Positions 17,493-25,308 of a stretch of 64,000 bases of DNA are shown piece by piece. The notes below the pieces were generated by a model. The model ran no database searches, was not told the DNA's origin, and saw only the letters and a list, made by a program, of their open reading frames with translations. Source of the stretch: JAVVHH01 sp965199585 (GTDB taxonomy: Bacteria; Pseudomonadota; Alphaproteobacteria; Acetobacterales; Acetobacteraceae); NCBI GenBank assembly GCA_965199585.1, contig CBDASI010000002.1, positions 1,922,001 to 1,986,000 on the forward strand, in the 5' to 3' direction. A program made the translations under genes and the position numbers. Numbering within the stretch: position 1 is the first letter of the stretch; each line of letters starts with the position of its first letter.

Positions 17493-17672
17493 ATGAAGAA
17501 GACGTCGCGGGATGCTCGAACGCTGTTTGAATGGTGGGACAGGCGATATTCGAGGGAGCACTGGATCGTCGGGATCCTGTTCGGGCTCCTGCTCGGCGCC
17601 TTGGCCGACCTCCCAGTGAGGTCCCTCCTGGTCAGGGTGGCGACCTGCGCCTACGCGTGCCTGGGTCGTTGA
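17493..17672 (+). CDS. Small single-helix membrane protein (59 aa), hypothetical
   Basis: Starts ATG AAG AAG and ends TGA inside the 3' end of the convergent MFS gene (22-bp overlap). The peptide begins MKKTSRDARTLFEWWDRRYS. The hydrophobic stretch HWIVGILFGLLLGALADL could span the membrane once and is followed by a short basic segment. The upstream 170 bp holds no other gene. There is no strong ribosome-binding site, so this may be a chance frame; the amphipathic basic N-terminus and single helix make a small membrane protein plausible. Confidence 0.3.
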   Translation: MKKTSRDARTLFEWWDRRYSREHWIVGILFGLLLGALADLPVRSLLVRVATCAYACLGR

Positions 17673-18877
17673 GCGCCGGTTGCGCCCAGGGCCAGCGTGT
17701 GCAGGGTCGCCAGGAGGGCGGAAGCGACCGCGATCATCGCCGCGAACGCGTAGAGCGCACCGACGTAGCTGCCGCTCGCATCGTGCACCCAGCCGGCCAG
17801 ACCCGGGCCCACGCCGGCGCCGGCGCTGAACGCCGCGAGGCCCCAGCCATAGATCCGCGCGTAATGCCGCATGCCGAACAGATGCCCGATCAGGTAGGCC
17901 AGCAGGTCCACCTCCGCGCCTGCCGCCAGCCCCACTAGGATGATGGCCACCGGCGCCGCGTCGCCCCGGGCCAGCAACAGGCAGCTCGCCGCCGGCAGCA
18001 GGATGTAGAGCGGCGCGATCACCCGCACGGCGAACCGGTCGACGAGCGCGCCCACCGTCAGCCGGCCGACGATGATGGCGATACCCATCAACCCCAGTGC
18101 CTGCGCGGCCTGGGCGGGCGAGGTGCCCCGGTCTGCCAGCATCGCCGGCAGATTGACGATGAAGCCGCCGACGACCACCGAGATCAGGAAAAACGCCGCC
18201 AGCAGGCGCCAGAACACGCCGGTGCGGAACGCCTCACCCACCAGCAGGCCCGGCAGCGCCGCCGAGGTCGCGCTCCCGGCGCGGTCCTCGCCGCGGGCGC
18301 GCAGGAACAATAGCACCAGCGGCAAGCCGACCACGATCTGCGCCGCGGCCAGGGCGTAGAACCCGGCCTTCCATCCATAATCCGCGATGATGCCGCCCAC
18401 CACCGCCGGGCCGATGGCGGCGACCACCCCGGTGCCGCACAGCGTCGTCCCCAGCGCCAGACCGCGGCTGACGGTGAACCAGCTCGCCACCGCCCGCGTC
18501 CACACGATCGGCGACGTCCCCGCCCCGAGCACTGCCAGCGCCGCCCAGCCCGCATACCATAGCGGCACCGAGCCCCCGGTCAGCGTCAGCCCCACATACC
18601 CGAGCGCGAACCCCACCATCGCCAGCGCCGCCACCCAGCGCACGGGAAAGCGGTCGACCAGCACCCCGACCACGGGCGCCATCAGCGTCACCCCGATCTT
18701 GAGGAACAGCAGCCCGCCGGTGATGGTGGCGCGCGGCCAGGCGAAGGCCTGCTCCAACGGCCGGATGAACAGCCCGGTGGTGTAGATCGGCAGCCCGGTG
18801 ATCCCGAGCCCGACGCCCACCGCGGCCGCCAGCACCACGGTCCATGCCGCTCGCCATTCCGAGCGCGCCGACTGCAT
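17651..18877 (-). CDS. Major facilitator superfamily transporter
   Basis: 408 residues with twelve predicted helices. The loop 2-3 motif reads GVLVDRFPVRWVAALA and the matching loop in the second half GALVDRFAVRVIAPL. The N-terminus, TVVLAAAVGVGLGITGLPIYTTGLF, is that of the oxalate/formate-antiporter-like or monocarboxylate-type MFS. The ATG shares one base with the TGA of the upstream isomerase-like gene (TGATG), so it belongs to the FAD monooxygenase operon. It probably imports that pathway's organic acid. Earlier starts in the same frame fall inside the upstream gene and are rejected. Confidence 0.9.
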   Translation of the reverse strand: MQSARSEWRAAWTVVLAAAVGVGLGITGLPIYTTGLFIRPLEQAFAWPRATITGGLLFLKIGVTLMAPVVGVLVDRFPVRWVAALAMVGFALGYVGLTLTGGSVPLWYAGWAALAVLGAGTSPIVWTRAVASWFTVSRGLALGTTLCGTGVVAAIGPAVVGGIIADYGWKAGFYALAAAQIVVGLPLVLLFLRARGEDRAGSATSAALPGLLVGEAFRTGVFWRLLAAFFLISVVVGGFIVNLPAMLADRGTSPAQAAQALGLMGIAIIVGRLTVGALVDRFAVRVIAPLYILLPAASCLLLARGDAAPVAIILVGLAAGAEVDLLAYLIGHLFGMRHYARIYGWGLAAFSAGAGVGPGLAGWVHDASGSYVGALYAFAAMIAVASALLATLHTLALGATGAQRPRHA

Positions 18878-19635
18878 CAGAACGCTTCCATCAAGCGTCC
18901 GAACCCGGCGATCCGGTCCATGATGCCGGCCCGGCGCAGCGCGTGCCAGTAGGTCGCCACATTGATCGCGATCACCGGCTTGCCCAGCCAGAGCTCGGCC
19001 GCCGCGGCCATGGAGACCGCGCTCAGATTGGTCCCCACCTGCACGATCGCATCGACGTCGTCGCCATCCAGGGCCCGGAAGGTGTCGCGCACCGTGTCGG
19101 CTGGCACGGCGGCGATCCCCGTCCAGCTCGGGCAGCGCAGGCACGTGTCCCGCACGCAGTCGAAGCCGGCCTCGGTGAGATACCGTCGCACCTCGTCGTT
19201 GGCGGCCGGGAAATACGGCGACATGAACGCGATCCGCCGGACTCCGCCATAAGCCTGCAGCGCCGCCGCCGCCGCGTGCGACCCGCACGTCACCGGCACC
19301 CCCGCCGCATCCTCGATCGAGGCTTGGAACGCGTCCGCGCCCTTCATCCCGCCAAAGAACGTCACCGCCGACATGCCCATCACCAGGCTGTCCGGCGCGG
19401 CGGTCATGACGCTGCGCACGGCGTCTACGGTGTTCTCGCCGATCAGCCGGGCGCCCGCCATGAAGCTCTCGTTGCTGATCGCCTTCGCATCGGGCGTGAA
19501 GATGCGGCTGTAATGGTTGGTCACCCCCGCTGGCCGCAGCGCCTCCAGGTCGGGCTGCACCACGGTGTTGGTGGACGGCCCCATCACGCCGAATTTGTGC
19601 CGCCAGCCCAGGACGTCGCGAGGGGTGGTGTTCAT
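18877..19635 (-). CDS. Maleate isomerase/arylmalonate decarboxylase-like protein lacking the usual cysteines
   Basis: 252 residues of the Asp/Glu racemase superfamily. It matches the maleate isomerase group in GVMGPSTNTVVQPDLEAL at the N-terminus and in GKPVIAINVATYWHALRRAG at the C-terminus. Where maleate isomerases and racemases carry the two catalytic Cys, this protein has MGMSAVTFFGG (Ser) and VQVGTNLSAVS (Gly). Other Cys are present (VTCGSH, CLRCPSW) but not at those sites. It may therefore run a non-cysteine reaction. It is coupled by ATGA to the FAD monooxygenase and by TGATG to the MFS transporter, suggesting it acts on a ring-cleavage or dicarboxylate intermediate. Confidence 0.8.
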   Translation of the reverse strand: MNTTPRDVLGWRHKFGVMGPSTNTVVQPDLEALRPAGVTNHYSRIFTPDAKAISNESFMAGARLIGENTVDAVRSVMTAAPDSLVMGMSAVTFFGGMKGADAFQASIEDAAGVPVTCGSHAAAAALQAYGGVRRIAFMSPYFPAANDEVRRYLTEAGFDCVRDTCLRCPSWTGIAAVPADTVRDTFRALDGDDVDAIVQVGTNLSAVSMAAAAELWLGKPVIAINVATYWHALRRAGIMDRIAGFGRLMEAF

Positions 19636-20837
19636 GCGATCTCCCTTTCGCGCGCGACCGCGGACAGCATCGATTGCCGCAGCAGGTAGGCGCGCCGCCG
19701 CACCGGGTCGGCGGCCGTGGCGGACAGCTCGGCCTCTTGCGCCACCTGTCGGTCGCCGCCGGACATCTCGATCAGCCGCTTGTTCTGCATCGATTGCGCT
19801 TGGATGAATTCGTGCATCACGGTCCGGCGCTGCCGCTCGTAGGCGTCCAGCAACGGCTCCGCCTCGGCACCCTCCATGACGATCGGCACCAGCTTGCCGC
19901 ACAGGTTGCGCACGTCGTGCAGCGCCGAGTTCATGCCGAAGCCGCCCAGCGGGTTGTTGAGATGCGCGGCATCGCCGACCAGGATCATCCGCCCGCGCCG
20001 ATACTGCCGGGCAACGCGCTGGTGCACGCGGTAGATGGTTCGGTGCGTGGTCGCGATCTGTGCCGGCGCTCCCAGCAACTGCGCGAACACCTCGTCCTTG
20101 CGCGCATCGGTCAATAGGTCGGCGTCCGGCGTCGCCGCATCCGCCGCCACCAGCACCCGCCAGGCGGTGGGCGCCCGCAGCAGCACCATCCAGCGCGCCG
20201 GGTCGGCCATGTAGTTGATCAGCCCGACATCGCCGAGCCGTTGCTCGACCGGCTCGACCGTCGACAGGCAGAGGAACTTCTCCTCATAGGTAAAGCCCTC
20301 GAACTCGATCCCGGCCCATTTGCGCAGGATCGAGTTCGCCCCGTCGCACGCCACCAGGTATCGGGCCCGGATCGTTTCGATTGCATGCGGCGTCTCGACA
20401 TGGACGTCGATATGCTCGTCCGCGTCGGTGTAGCCCACGGCGCGGCAAGAGAACCGCACCGTGGCCGATGGCAGTGCCGCGAGCATCTCGATCCCGTGCC
20501 CCGTCAGCTTCCACTGCTCGGCCTGCAGCCGGTAGGGGAACCGCGTCACGTCCGCCAGTTCGGAGAAGTCGAACCGCACCTGATGCCCGGTCTGGCGGTT
20601 GATCCAGCGGTACTCCGGCGCCCGAAGCCCGGCGGCATGGAGGGCCTCGCTCAACCCGAGCGACTCCAGGTATTCCAGCGTGGGCGGATGGAATGTCGAG
20701 GCGCGCAGATCCTGCGCCGGCGCCGATGCCGCCTCGAGCAGCAGGGTGCGCACGCCCGCCTGGGCCAGATGCACCGCCATCACCACGCCAGCGGGCCCGG
20801 CACCGGCGATCACCACGTCGAACTGCTGCAACGCCAT
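19632..20837 (-). CDS. FAD-dependent monooxygenase (PHBH/UbiH class)
   Basis: 401 residues, a class A flavoprotein hydroxylase using NAD(P)H and O2. The dinucleotide fold is VVIAGAGPAGVVMAVHL (8-24), the second FAD/NAD(P)H motif is ARYLVACDGANSILRKW, and the ribityl-binding motif is ILVGDAAHLNNPLGGFGMN. The ATG (20837-20835) is preceded by GGAG; the frame stays open to 20963 but the upstream part shows no family similarity. It is the first gene of the operon with the isomerase-like protein and MFS carrier, the kind of trio seen in aromatic or heterocyclic acid breakdown. The substrate is unknown. Confidence 0.92.
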   Translation of the reverse strand: MALQQFDVVIAGAGPAGVVMAVHLAQAGVRTLLLEAASAPAQDLRASTFHPPTLEYLESLGLSEALHAAGLRAPEYRWINRQTGHQVRFDFSELADVTRFPYRLQAEQWKLTGHGIEMLAALPSATVRFSCRAVGYTDADEHIDVHVETPHAIETIRARYLVACDGANSILRKWAGIEFEGFTYEEKFLCLSTVEPVEQRLGDVGLINYMADPARWMVLLRAPTAWRVLVAADAATPDADLLTDARKDEVFAQLLGAPAQIATTHRTIYRVHQRVARQYRRGRMILVGDAAHLNNPLGGFGMNSALHDVRNLCGKLVPIVMEGAEAEPLLDAYERQRRTVMHEFIQAQSMQNKRLIEMSGGDRQVAQEAELSATAADPVRRRAYLLRQSMLSAVAREREIA

Positions 20838-20922
20838 TCTCTCCGTCCAGATCGAGCGCGTGTCCGGCTCGCCTCGATAGTGCACTCGTGAGCATTCGGT
20901 AGGCAGGCCGAGGATCGAGTGT

Positions 20923-20944
20923 TCGACGCCGGCTTTGGCGTCGA
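20923..20944. terminator. Hairpin between the NorD-like gene and the monooxygenase operon
   Basis: Perfect 8-bp arms (20923-20930 and 20937-20944) around a 6-base loop. It lies beyond the 3' end of the minus-strand NorD-like gene. There is no U run, so it is a weak terminator candidate, possibly Rho-assisted. Confidence 0.35.
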
Positions 20945-20958
20945 CCGTACAACGGCAG

Positions 20959-20972
20959 TGCAAACGCTTGCA
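20959..20972. promoter_or_regulatory. LacI/GalR-type operator candidate upstream of the monooxygenase gene
   Basis: TGCAAACGCTTGCA, a near-palindrome with a central CG, as in PurR/CcpA-type operators. It is 122 bp upstream of the monooxygenase ATG. No LacI-family gene lies in the window. Confidence 0.35.
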
Positions 20973-21009
20973 ACACCGGATCGATCTGCGGACGCGGCCG
21001 CTCTCCGGC

Positions 21010-23151
21010 CTAACGCCGGGCGATGTGATTTAACAGCTTGGTCAGGCTGCCCAGCAGCTCGTCAGGGTGCCGGAGGACAAGGCTGATCCCGATGTCGAAC
21101 CGCATGCGTGCGGTGGGTGGTTGAAGCAGGAGGCCGACGACGTCGATGCCGCGCCGGCGCAACTCGCGGGCGGCATGACGCGCGTCTTCGGTCAGTTCGG
21201 ATGGATCGGCGACGTCGATGTCGGAGGGCTCGCCGTCGGTGAACACGAGCACGAGCTTACGGGTCGTCGTCACGGTCGCGAATTCGGTGCCGACGTGGCG
21301 CAGGGCGGCGCCTAGGCGGGTGGAGAGGCCGGCGCGGAGGCCGGCCAGCCGCTCGTGCACGGCCGGGCTCAGCTTTTCGTCAAAATCCTTCAGCCGCGTC
21401 AGGCGGACGTCGTCACGGCCGGCCGAGGCGAACGAGCGGAGCGCGAGGGCCTTGCCGCTGGTCTCCATCGCCTCGGCCAGGGCGGCCGCGGCCCGGCGCT
21501 GCACGTCCAGCACGGTCGAGCCCGGCGACGCTGCCGACGCCGTCGATTGCGACGTGTCGAGGATGACGATGGTGGAGAGATCGTGACGCAACGGCGACCG
21601 GCTGACGTAGAGGCGGGGATCGGGATACGTCCCCATGCGGCGGGCCGACGCGGCGGCGATGAGGCGGTCGGTGTCGAGATCCTCCCCTTCCTCCGCCGGA
21701 GGGCGCCGCGTGCGCTGGCCGACCGCCAGGCTGCGGACCAGCCTGGTGAGGCCGTGACGCAGGCGGGCGTCGGGCGGGTCGGTGACCGGCCGGCGCCGCG
21801 GCACCGCGTCGCGCACCGTCGTCCAATCGGGCCGGAGGGTCGCGCTGGCGGAGTCCCATTCGGGGTAGGTGGCGAGGATGTCCGGTCGGTCGTTCTGCCC
21901 GGCGGGACGGGCGCGGGGGCTCGGCGCTTCGTTCGGTCGCTCCCGCGAGGTTTCGACCGACAGGGCGAGGCTGTCGTCCCGGGTCTCCGGCAGGTCCCAC
22001 AGATGCATGTTGTCGTCGCGGTAGGTGGGCTCGATGACGAAGGTCTTGGCGTTGAACGGCACGCGCATCTGGCCGAGATCGTTGCCGAGCAGGCCGCCGA
22101 TGATGCGGCTGGTGGCCGGGTCGTGGCGGTCGGCGGCGGCGAACAGGGCGCGCCCTTTCGCTACGAAAGCGTCCGTGTCGGGAAAGTCGGGGTCGAGCAG
22201 CGCGCGGGCCAGGCGGGCCAAGAGGTTGGGCGCCAGCGCTGGGCCGCCCGGCTCGGCGACGTGCCACGGTGCCCAGAGGGAGCGCAGGCCGGGGAAGCGC
22301 GCGATGGCGAGCGCCTCCACCCGCGCGTCCTCGAGCACGCCGACGAGCACGCGCTGGATCGGCCGCAGCGAGGCGACGGCGAAGTTGGGCGAGGGCACTG
22401 CGAGGTGGGCGCGCGCATGGGCAGCTGCGGCGCGGTAGAGCGCGCCTGTGCCGCCGGGAAAGCTCGCGGGCAGTAAGATGGTGCCGGCGCTGATCACGGT
22501 TCGGTCCGAGCGATTCGGTGGCATCGCCTGGAGCCGCGGTGCCTCGCCCCAGAGGCCGGTGACGAAGGCGTCCAGCATCGGCTGGCAGTCGGCGAAGGAG
22601 CGGGCGCCGGGTCGCCGGGCGAGCAGGGTGGCGGCGAGCGGATCGGTGCCGGCGAAGATGGCGGTGCGCCGGCGTTTGTCGCGCACGGTCGCCTTCAATG
22701 CGGCGCCGACGAAGTCCGCGAAGCCGGCGACGTCGTTGTCGGCGAGGAGGACGGGGAGCCGGGCGGTGACGGGCCTGACTTGCTCCGGCGCCGCTTCCGC
22801 CAGGCGCCGCATCGCCGTCCACCAGCTCGGCACGTCGGCAGCCCCGAGCAGGCGGCGCACTTCCGGCAGGACAGACAGGCAGGACCCGGCTGCGGCTGCA
22901 CCGGCATGGCGGCAGATTGCGGCCGCGGCGATGCCGGCGGATGGGTCGGGCGGATCAAGCCGCCAGAACGCCTGAATGCAGGCGATGCCGGCGTTGACGG
23001 CCGACAATTCCAGGGTCGCCGCCGCCCAGTCCCGCTCGAATGCCGCGTCGCTGCGGGCGATCGCCGGAGCGGCGGCGGCGAAGGCCGGGCCGAGCGCCGG
23101 GCGCGCGCTGACGAGGTGCCGGACCGTCGCTAGGTCCGGCGCCCCGCTCAC
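21010..23151 (-). CDS. NorD/CbbO-type von Willebrand A domain protein
   Basis: 713 residues. A long helical N-terminal part of about 500 residues is rich in Ala/Arg. The C-terminal VWA domain has an intact metal site: DTSQS (Asp532, Ser534, Ser536), Thr near 611 in LSTRLGAALRH and FTDGEPSDIDV (Asp639). NorD and CbbO relatives pair with MoxR-type AAA+ ATPases to remodel metal enzymes such as nitric oxide reductase or Rubisco. Here the partner ATPase is directly upstream (GTGA overlap; this gene starts GTG), but no Nor or Rubisco gene is near. The amidase operon context suggests an amidase- or transporter-directed role, which is inference. Confidence 0.88.
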   Translation of the reverse strand: MSGAPDLATVRHLVSARPALGPAFAAAAPAIARSDAAFERDWAAATLELSAVNAGIACIQAFWRLDPPDPSAGIAAAAICRHAGAAAAGSCLSVLPEVRRLLGAADVPSWWTAMRRLAEAAPEQVRPVTARLPVLLADNDVAGFADFVGAALKATVRDKRRRTAIFAGTDPLAATLLARRPGARSFADCQPMLDAFVTGLWGEAPRLQAMPPNRSDRTVISAGTILLPASFPGGTGALYRAAAAHARAHLAVPSPNFAVASLRPIQRVLVGVLEDARVEALAIARFPGLRSLWAPWHVAEPGGPALAPNLLARLARALLDPDFPDTDAFVAKGRALFAAADRHDPATSRIIGGLLGNDLGQMRVPFNAKTFVIEPTYRDDNMHLWDLPETRDDSLALSVETSRERPNEAPSPRARPAGQNDRPDILATYPEWDSASATLRPDWTTVRDAVPRRRPVTDPPDARLRHGLTRLVRSLAVGQRTRRPPAEEGEDLDTDRLIAAASARRMGTYPDPRLYVSRSPLRHDLSTIVILDTSQSTASAASPGSTVLDVQRRAAAALAEAMETSGKALALRSFASAGRDDVRLTRLKDFDEKLSPAVHERLAGLRAGLSTRLGAALRHVGTEFATVTTTRKLVLVFTDGEPSDIDVADPSELTEDARHAARELRRRGIDVVGLLLQPPTARMRFDIGISLVLRHPDELLGSLTKLLNHIARR

Positions 23152-23948
23152 GGCAGGCAGGCGGAGACGATCGCGTCCAGGGCGTCGCGCATGTCGGAAT
23201 CGTCGGTGAGCGGCAGGATCATGCCGGCCCGGATCGCCTGCGGCAGCGCGATGCCGGACGCGGCGAGGTGGGCCGCTTGGATCGCCATGCGGGTGGATGC
23301 GCCTTCGCCGAGCCCGCGGTCCCGCAGAGAGCGGGTGCGGGCGGCAATGCCGACTAGCAGCGCGGCGATATCTTCATCCACGCCGGCCTCGCGAGCGACG
23401 ATGGCGGCTTCGGCCTCGGGGGGCGGGTAGCCAAACTCGATCGCGACGAAGCGCTGCTTGGTCGACTCCTTGAGGTCCTTGGCGGCGCTCTGGTAGCCGG
23501 GGTTGTAGGAGACGACGAGCAGGAAATCCGGATGCGCCGAAACCAGTTCGCGGTTGCGGTCCAGCGGCAGCACCCGGCGGTCGTCGGCCAGCGGATGGAT
23601 GATGACGGTGGTGTCCTGCCGGGCCTCGACGACCTCGTCGAGGTAGCAGATCGCGCCGTGCCGCACGGCGGTGGTGAGCGGGCCGTCGGTCCAGACGGTG
23701 CCGGCGGCGTCGAGCAGGAAGCGGCCGGCCAGGTCGGCGGCGTTCATGTCCTCGTGGCAGGCCACCGTGATCAGCGGACGACCCAGCTCGAACGCCATCG
23801 CCTCGACGAAGCGGCTCTTGCCGCAGCCGGTCGGGCCTTTCAGCATAATCGGCAGGCGGCGCCCGGCGGCGGCGGCGAACAGCGCGACTTCGTCGGCGGA
23901 CGGCCGGTAGTACGGCCGTTCCGCGACGCGGTAACCCTGGAGGTCCAA
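23148..23948 (-). CDS. CbbQ/NirQ/NorQ-family MoxR AAA+ ATPase
   Basis: 266 residues with the chosen TTG start (23948-23946), giving MDLQGYRVAERPYYRP, the usual CbbQ-type N-terminus. An ATG at 23990 would add 14 residues but overlaps the amidase gene and its GGAGG lies too close. Walker A is KGPTGCGKSRF (about 37-47), then TVACHEDMNAADLAGRFLLD, Walker B AICYLDEVVEAR (about 99-110), and sensor 1 is LLVVSYNPGYQS. The protein forms a hexameric remodelling ATPase with a VWA partner, which follows it. It starts just after the amiE stop, so it belongs to the amide operon. AmiB of the Pseudomonas amidase operon is also an ATPase, a possible functional parallel. Confidence 0.9.
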   Translation of the reverse strand: MDLQGYRVAERPYYRPSADEVALFAAAAGRRLPIMLKGPTGCGKSRFVEAMAFELGRPLITVACHEDMNAADLAGRFLLDAAGTVWTDGPLTTAVRHGAICYLDEVVEARQDTTVIIHPLADDRRVLPLDRNRELVSAHPDFLLVVSYNPGYQSAAKDLKESTKQRFVAIEFGYPPPEAEAAIVAREAGVDEDIAALLVGIAARTRSLRDRGLGEGASTRMAIQAAHLAASGIALPQAIRAGMILPLTDDSDMRDALDAIVSACLP

Positions 23949-23950
23949 CG

Positions 23951-24982
23951 CTACCGATGCTTGACGGACGGGATGCCCTCGATCGGGCATTCCTCCGTGC
24001 CCACCGTGGTGCGCGTCATGGCCTCGACCATCTCGCGGGTAGCCTCCGGGTCGGCGATCCAGCGCTTGTAGAAATCGTAGGGGCAGGCGGCCTCGCCCTT
24101 GTCGCCGTCGCCGGAGTTGATCATGCCGGTGTAGCCGCGGTGCACCAGCTTGAAGAGGTGGTTCTCGGACTGCATGTTGGCCCGCGCGTCGCGGATCAGC
24201 GAGGTGGAAAGGGCAGCGTATTGGATGCCGTATTCCTCGGTGCCGCACTCGCCGAGCGTGCGGCCGTCGAAGCCGATGATCGAGGAGTGGCCGAAATAGG
24301 AATACACGCCGTCGAAGCCGGTGGCGTTGGCGACGGCCACGTAGCAATTATTGGCCCAGGCCATCGATTTGGACATCAGGATCTGCTGTTCCTTGGCGGG
24401 ATACATGTAGCCCTGGCAACGGATGATGAGTTCGGCGCCGCGCATGGCGCAGTCGCGCCAGATCTCGGGGTAGTTGCCGTCGTCGCAGATGATGAGGCTG
24501 ATCTTGAGGCCCTTGGGGCCGTCGGACACGTAGGTGCAGTTGCCGGGATACCAGCCTTCGATCGGCACCCAGGGCATGATCTTGCGGTATTTCTGGACGA
24601 TCTCGCCCTTGTCGTTCATCAGGATCAGCGTGTTGTAGGGCGCCTTGTTCGGGTGCTCCTCGTGGCGCTCGCCGGTGAGCGAGAAGACACCCCAGACCTT
24701 GGCGGTGCGGCAGGCCTCGGCGAAGATCTCGGTCTCGTCGCCGGGGATCGAGGCGGCGGTCTCGTACATCTCGCCGCTGTCGTACATGATCCCGTGGGTC
24801 GAATATTCCGGGAAGATGACGAGATCCATGCCGGGCAGGCCGGACTTCATGCCGATCAGCATGTCGGCGATCTTCTTGGCGTTGGTCAGGACCTCGGCCT
24901 TGGTGTGCAGCCGCGGCATCTTGTAGTTCACGACGGCGACGCCGACGCTGTCCTTGCTGCTCGAGATATCACCGTGGATCAT
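23951..24982 (-). CDS. amiE: Aliphatic amidase
   Basis: 343 residues, closely similar throughout to Pseudomonas aeruginosa AmiE, beginning MIHGDISSSKDSVGVAVVNY. It hydrolyses short aliphatic amides such as acetamide and propionamide to the acid and ammonia through a Cys thioester. The nitrilase-fold triad falls at the same numbers as in AmiE: Glu59 (VIFPEYS), Lys134 (KYRKIMPW) and Cys166 (LIICDDGNYPE). AGGAG lies 6-7 bases before the ATG, on the end of fmdB. Its closest relatives are hexameric cytoplasmic enzymes. The related AmiF formamidase is the main alternative, but the overall sequence reads as AmiE. Confidence 0.96.
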   Translation of the reverse strand: MIHGDISSSKDSVGVAVVNYKMPRLHTKAEVLTNAKKIADMLIGMKSGLPGMDLVIFPEYSTHGIMYDSGEMYETAASIPGDETEIFAEACRTAKVWGVFSLTGERHEEHPNKAPYNTLILMNDKGEIVQKYRKIMPWVPIEGWYPGNCTYVSDGPKGLKISLIICDDGNYPEIWRDCAMRGAELIIRCQGYMYPAKEQQILMSKSMAWANNCYVAVANATGFDGVYSYFGHSSIIGFDGRTLGECGTEEYGIQYAALSTSLIRDARANMQSENHLFKLVHRGYTGMINSGDGDKGEAACPYDFYKRWIADPEATREMVEAMTRTTVGTEECPIEGIPSVKHR

Positions 24983-24991
24983 TGTGGTCTC

Positions 24992-25306
24992 CTAATGACT
25001 GATCATCCAAGGCCGGGCGGCGGGGAACGACTTGGCCCCGACGGCCTCGGCCGTTCGTTTGGTCGGCCGACAGCAGCCGCACGAGGCTGGATGCTTGCGC
25101 GATTGCAGCGGCGCGTTGGCGCTGCGTTCGTTGGTCGCGTGGGCGCGCCGGGCGCCGGTGTCCATGCCGGCGAAGGTGGGCGCGGTGAGCAGCGCGCGGG
25201 GCGCCTCGGCCCCGCAGCCGCACGGCGCCGGCGACGCGTAGGCCGACATCGGACGCAGCGCGCTGAACGGGCCGCAATCGGCGCAGAGGTAGTCGTAGAC
25301 CGGCAT
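24992..25306 (-). CDS. fmdB: FmdB-family zinc-ribbon protein
   Basis: 104 residues. The N-terminal zinc-ribbon starts MPVYDYLCADCG, with Cys8/Cys11 and a second pair at Cys29/Cys31 (APCGCGAE). A second cluster near the C-terminus (SCGCCRPTKR, Cys76/78/79) is unusual for this family. FmdB is encoded with formamidase in Methylophilus and is thought to be regulatory or accessory; its mechanism is not settled. It starts 2 bp after the fmdA stop. The longer open frame running into fmdA is rejected because MPVYDY is the family N-terminus. Confidence 0.85.
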   Translation of the reverse strand: MPVYDYLCADCGPFSALRPMSAYASPAPCGCGAEAPRALLTAPTFAGMDTGARRAHATNERSANAPLQSRKHPASCGCCRPTKRTAEAVGAKSFPAARPWMISH

Positions 25307-25308
25307 CG

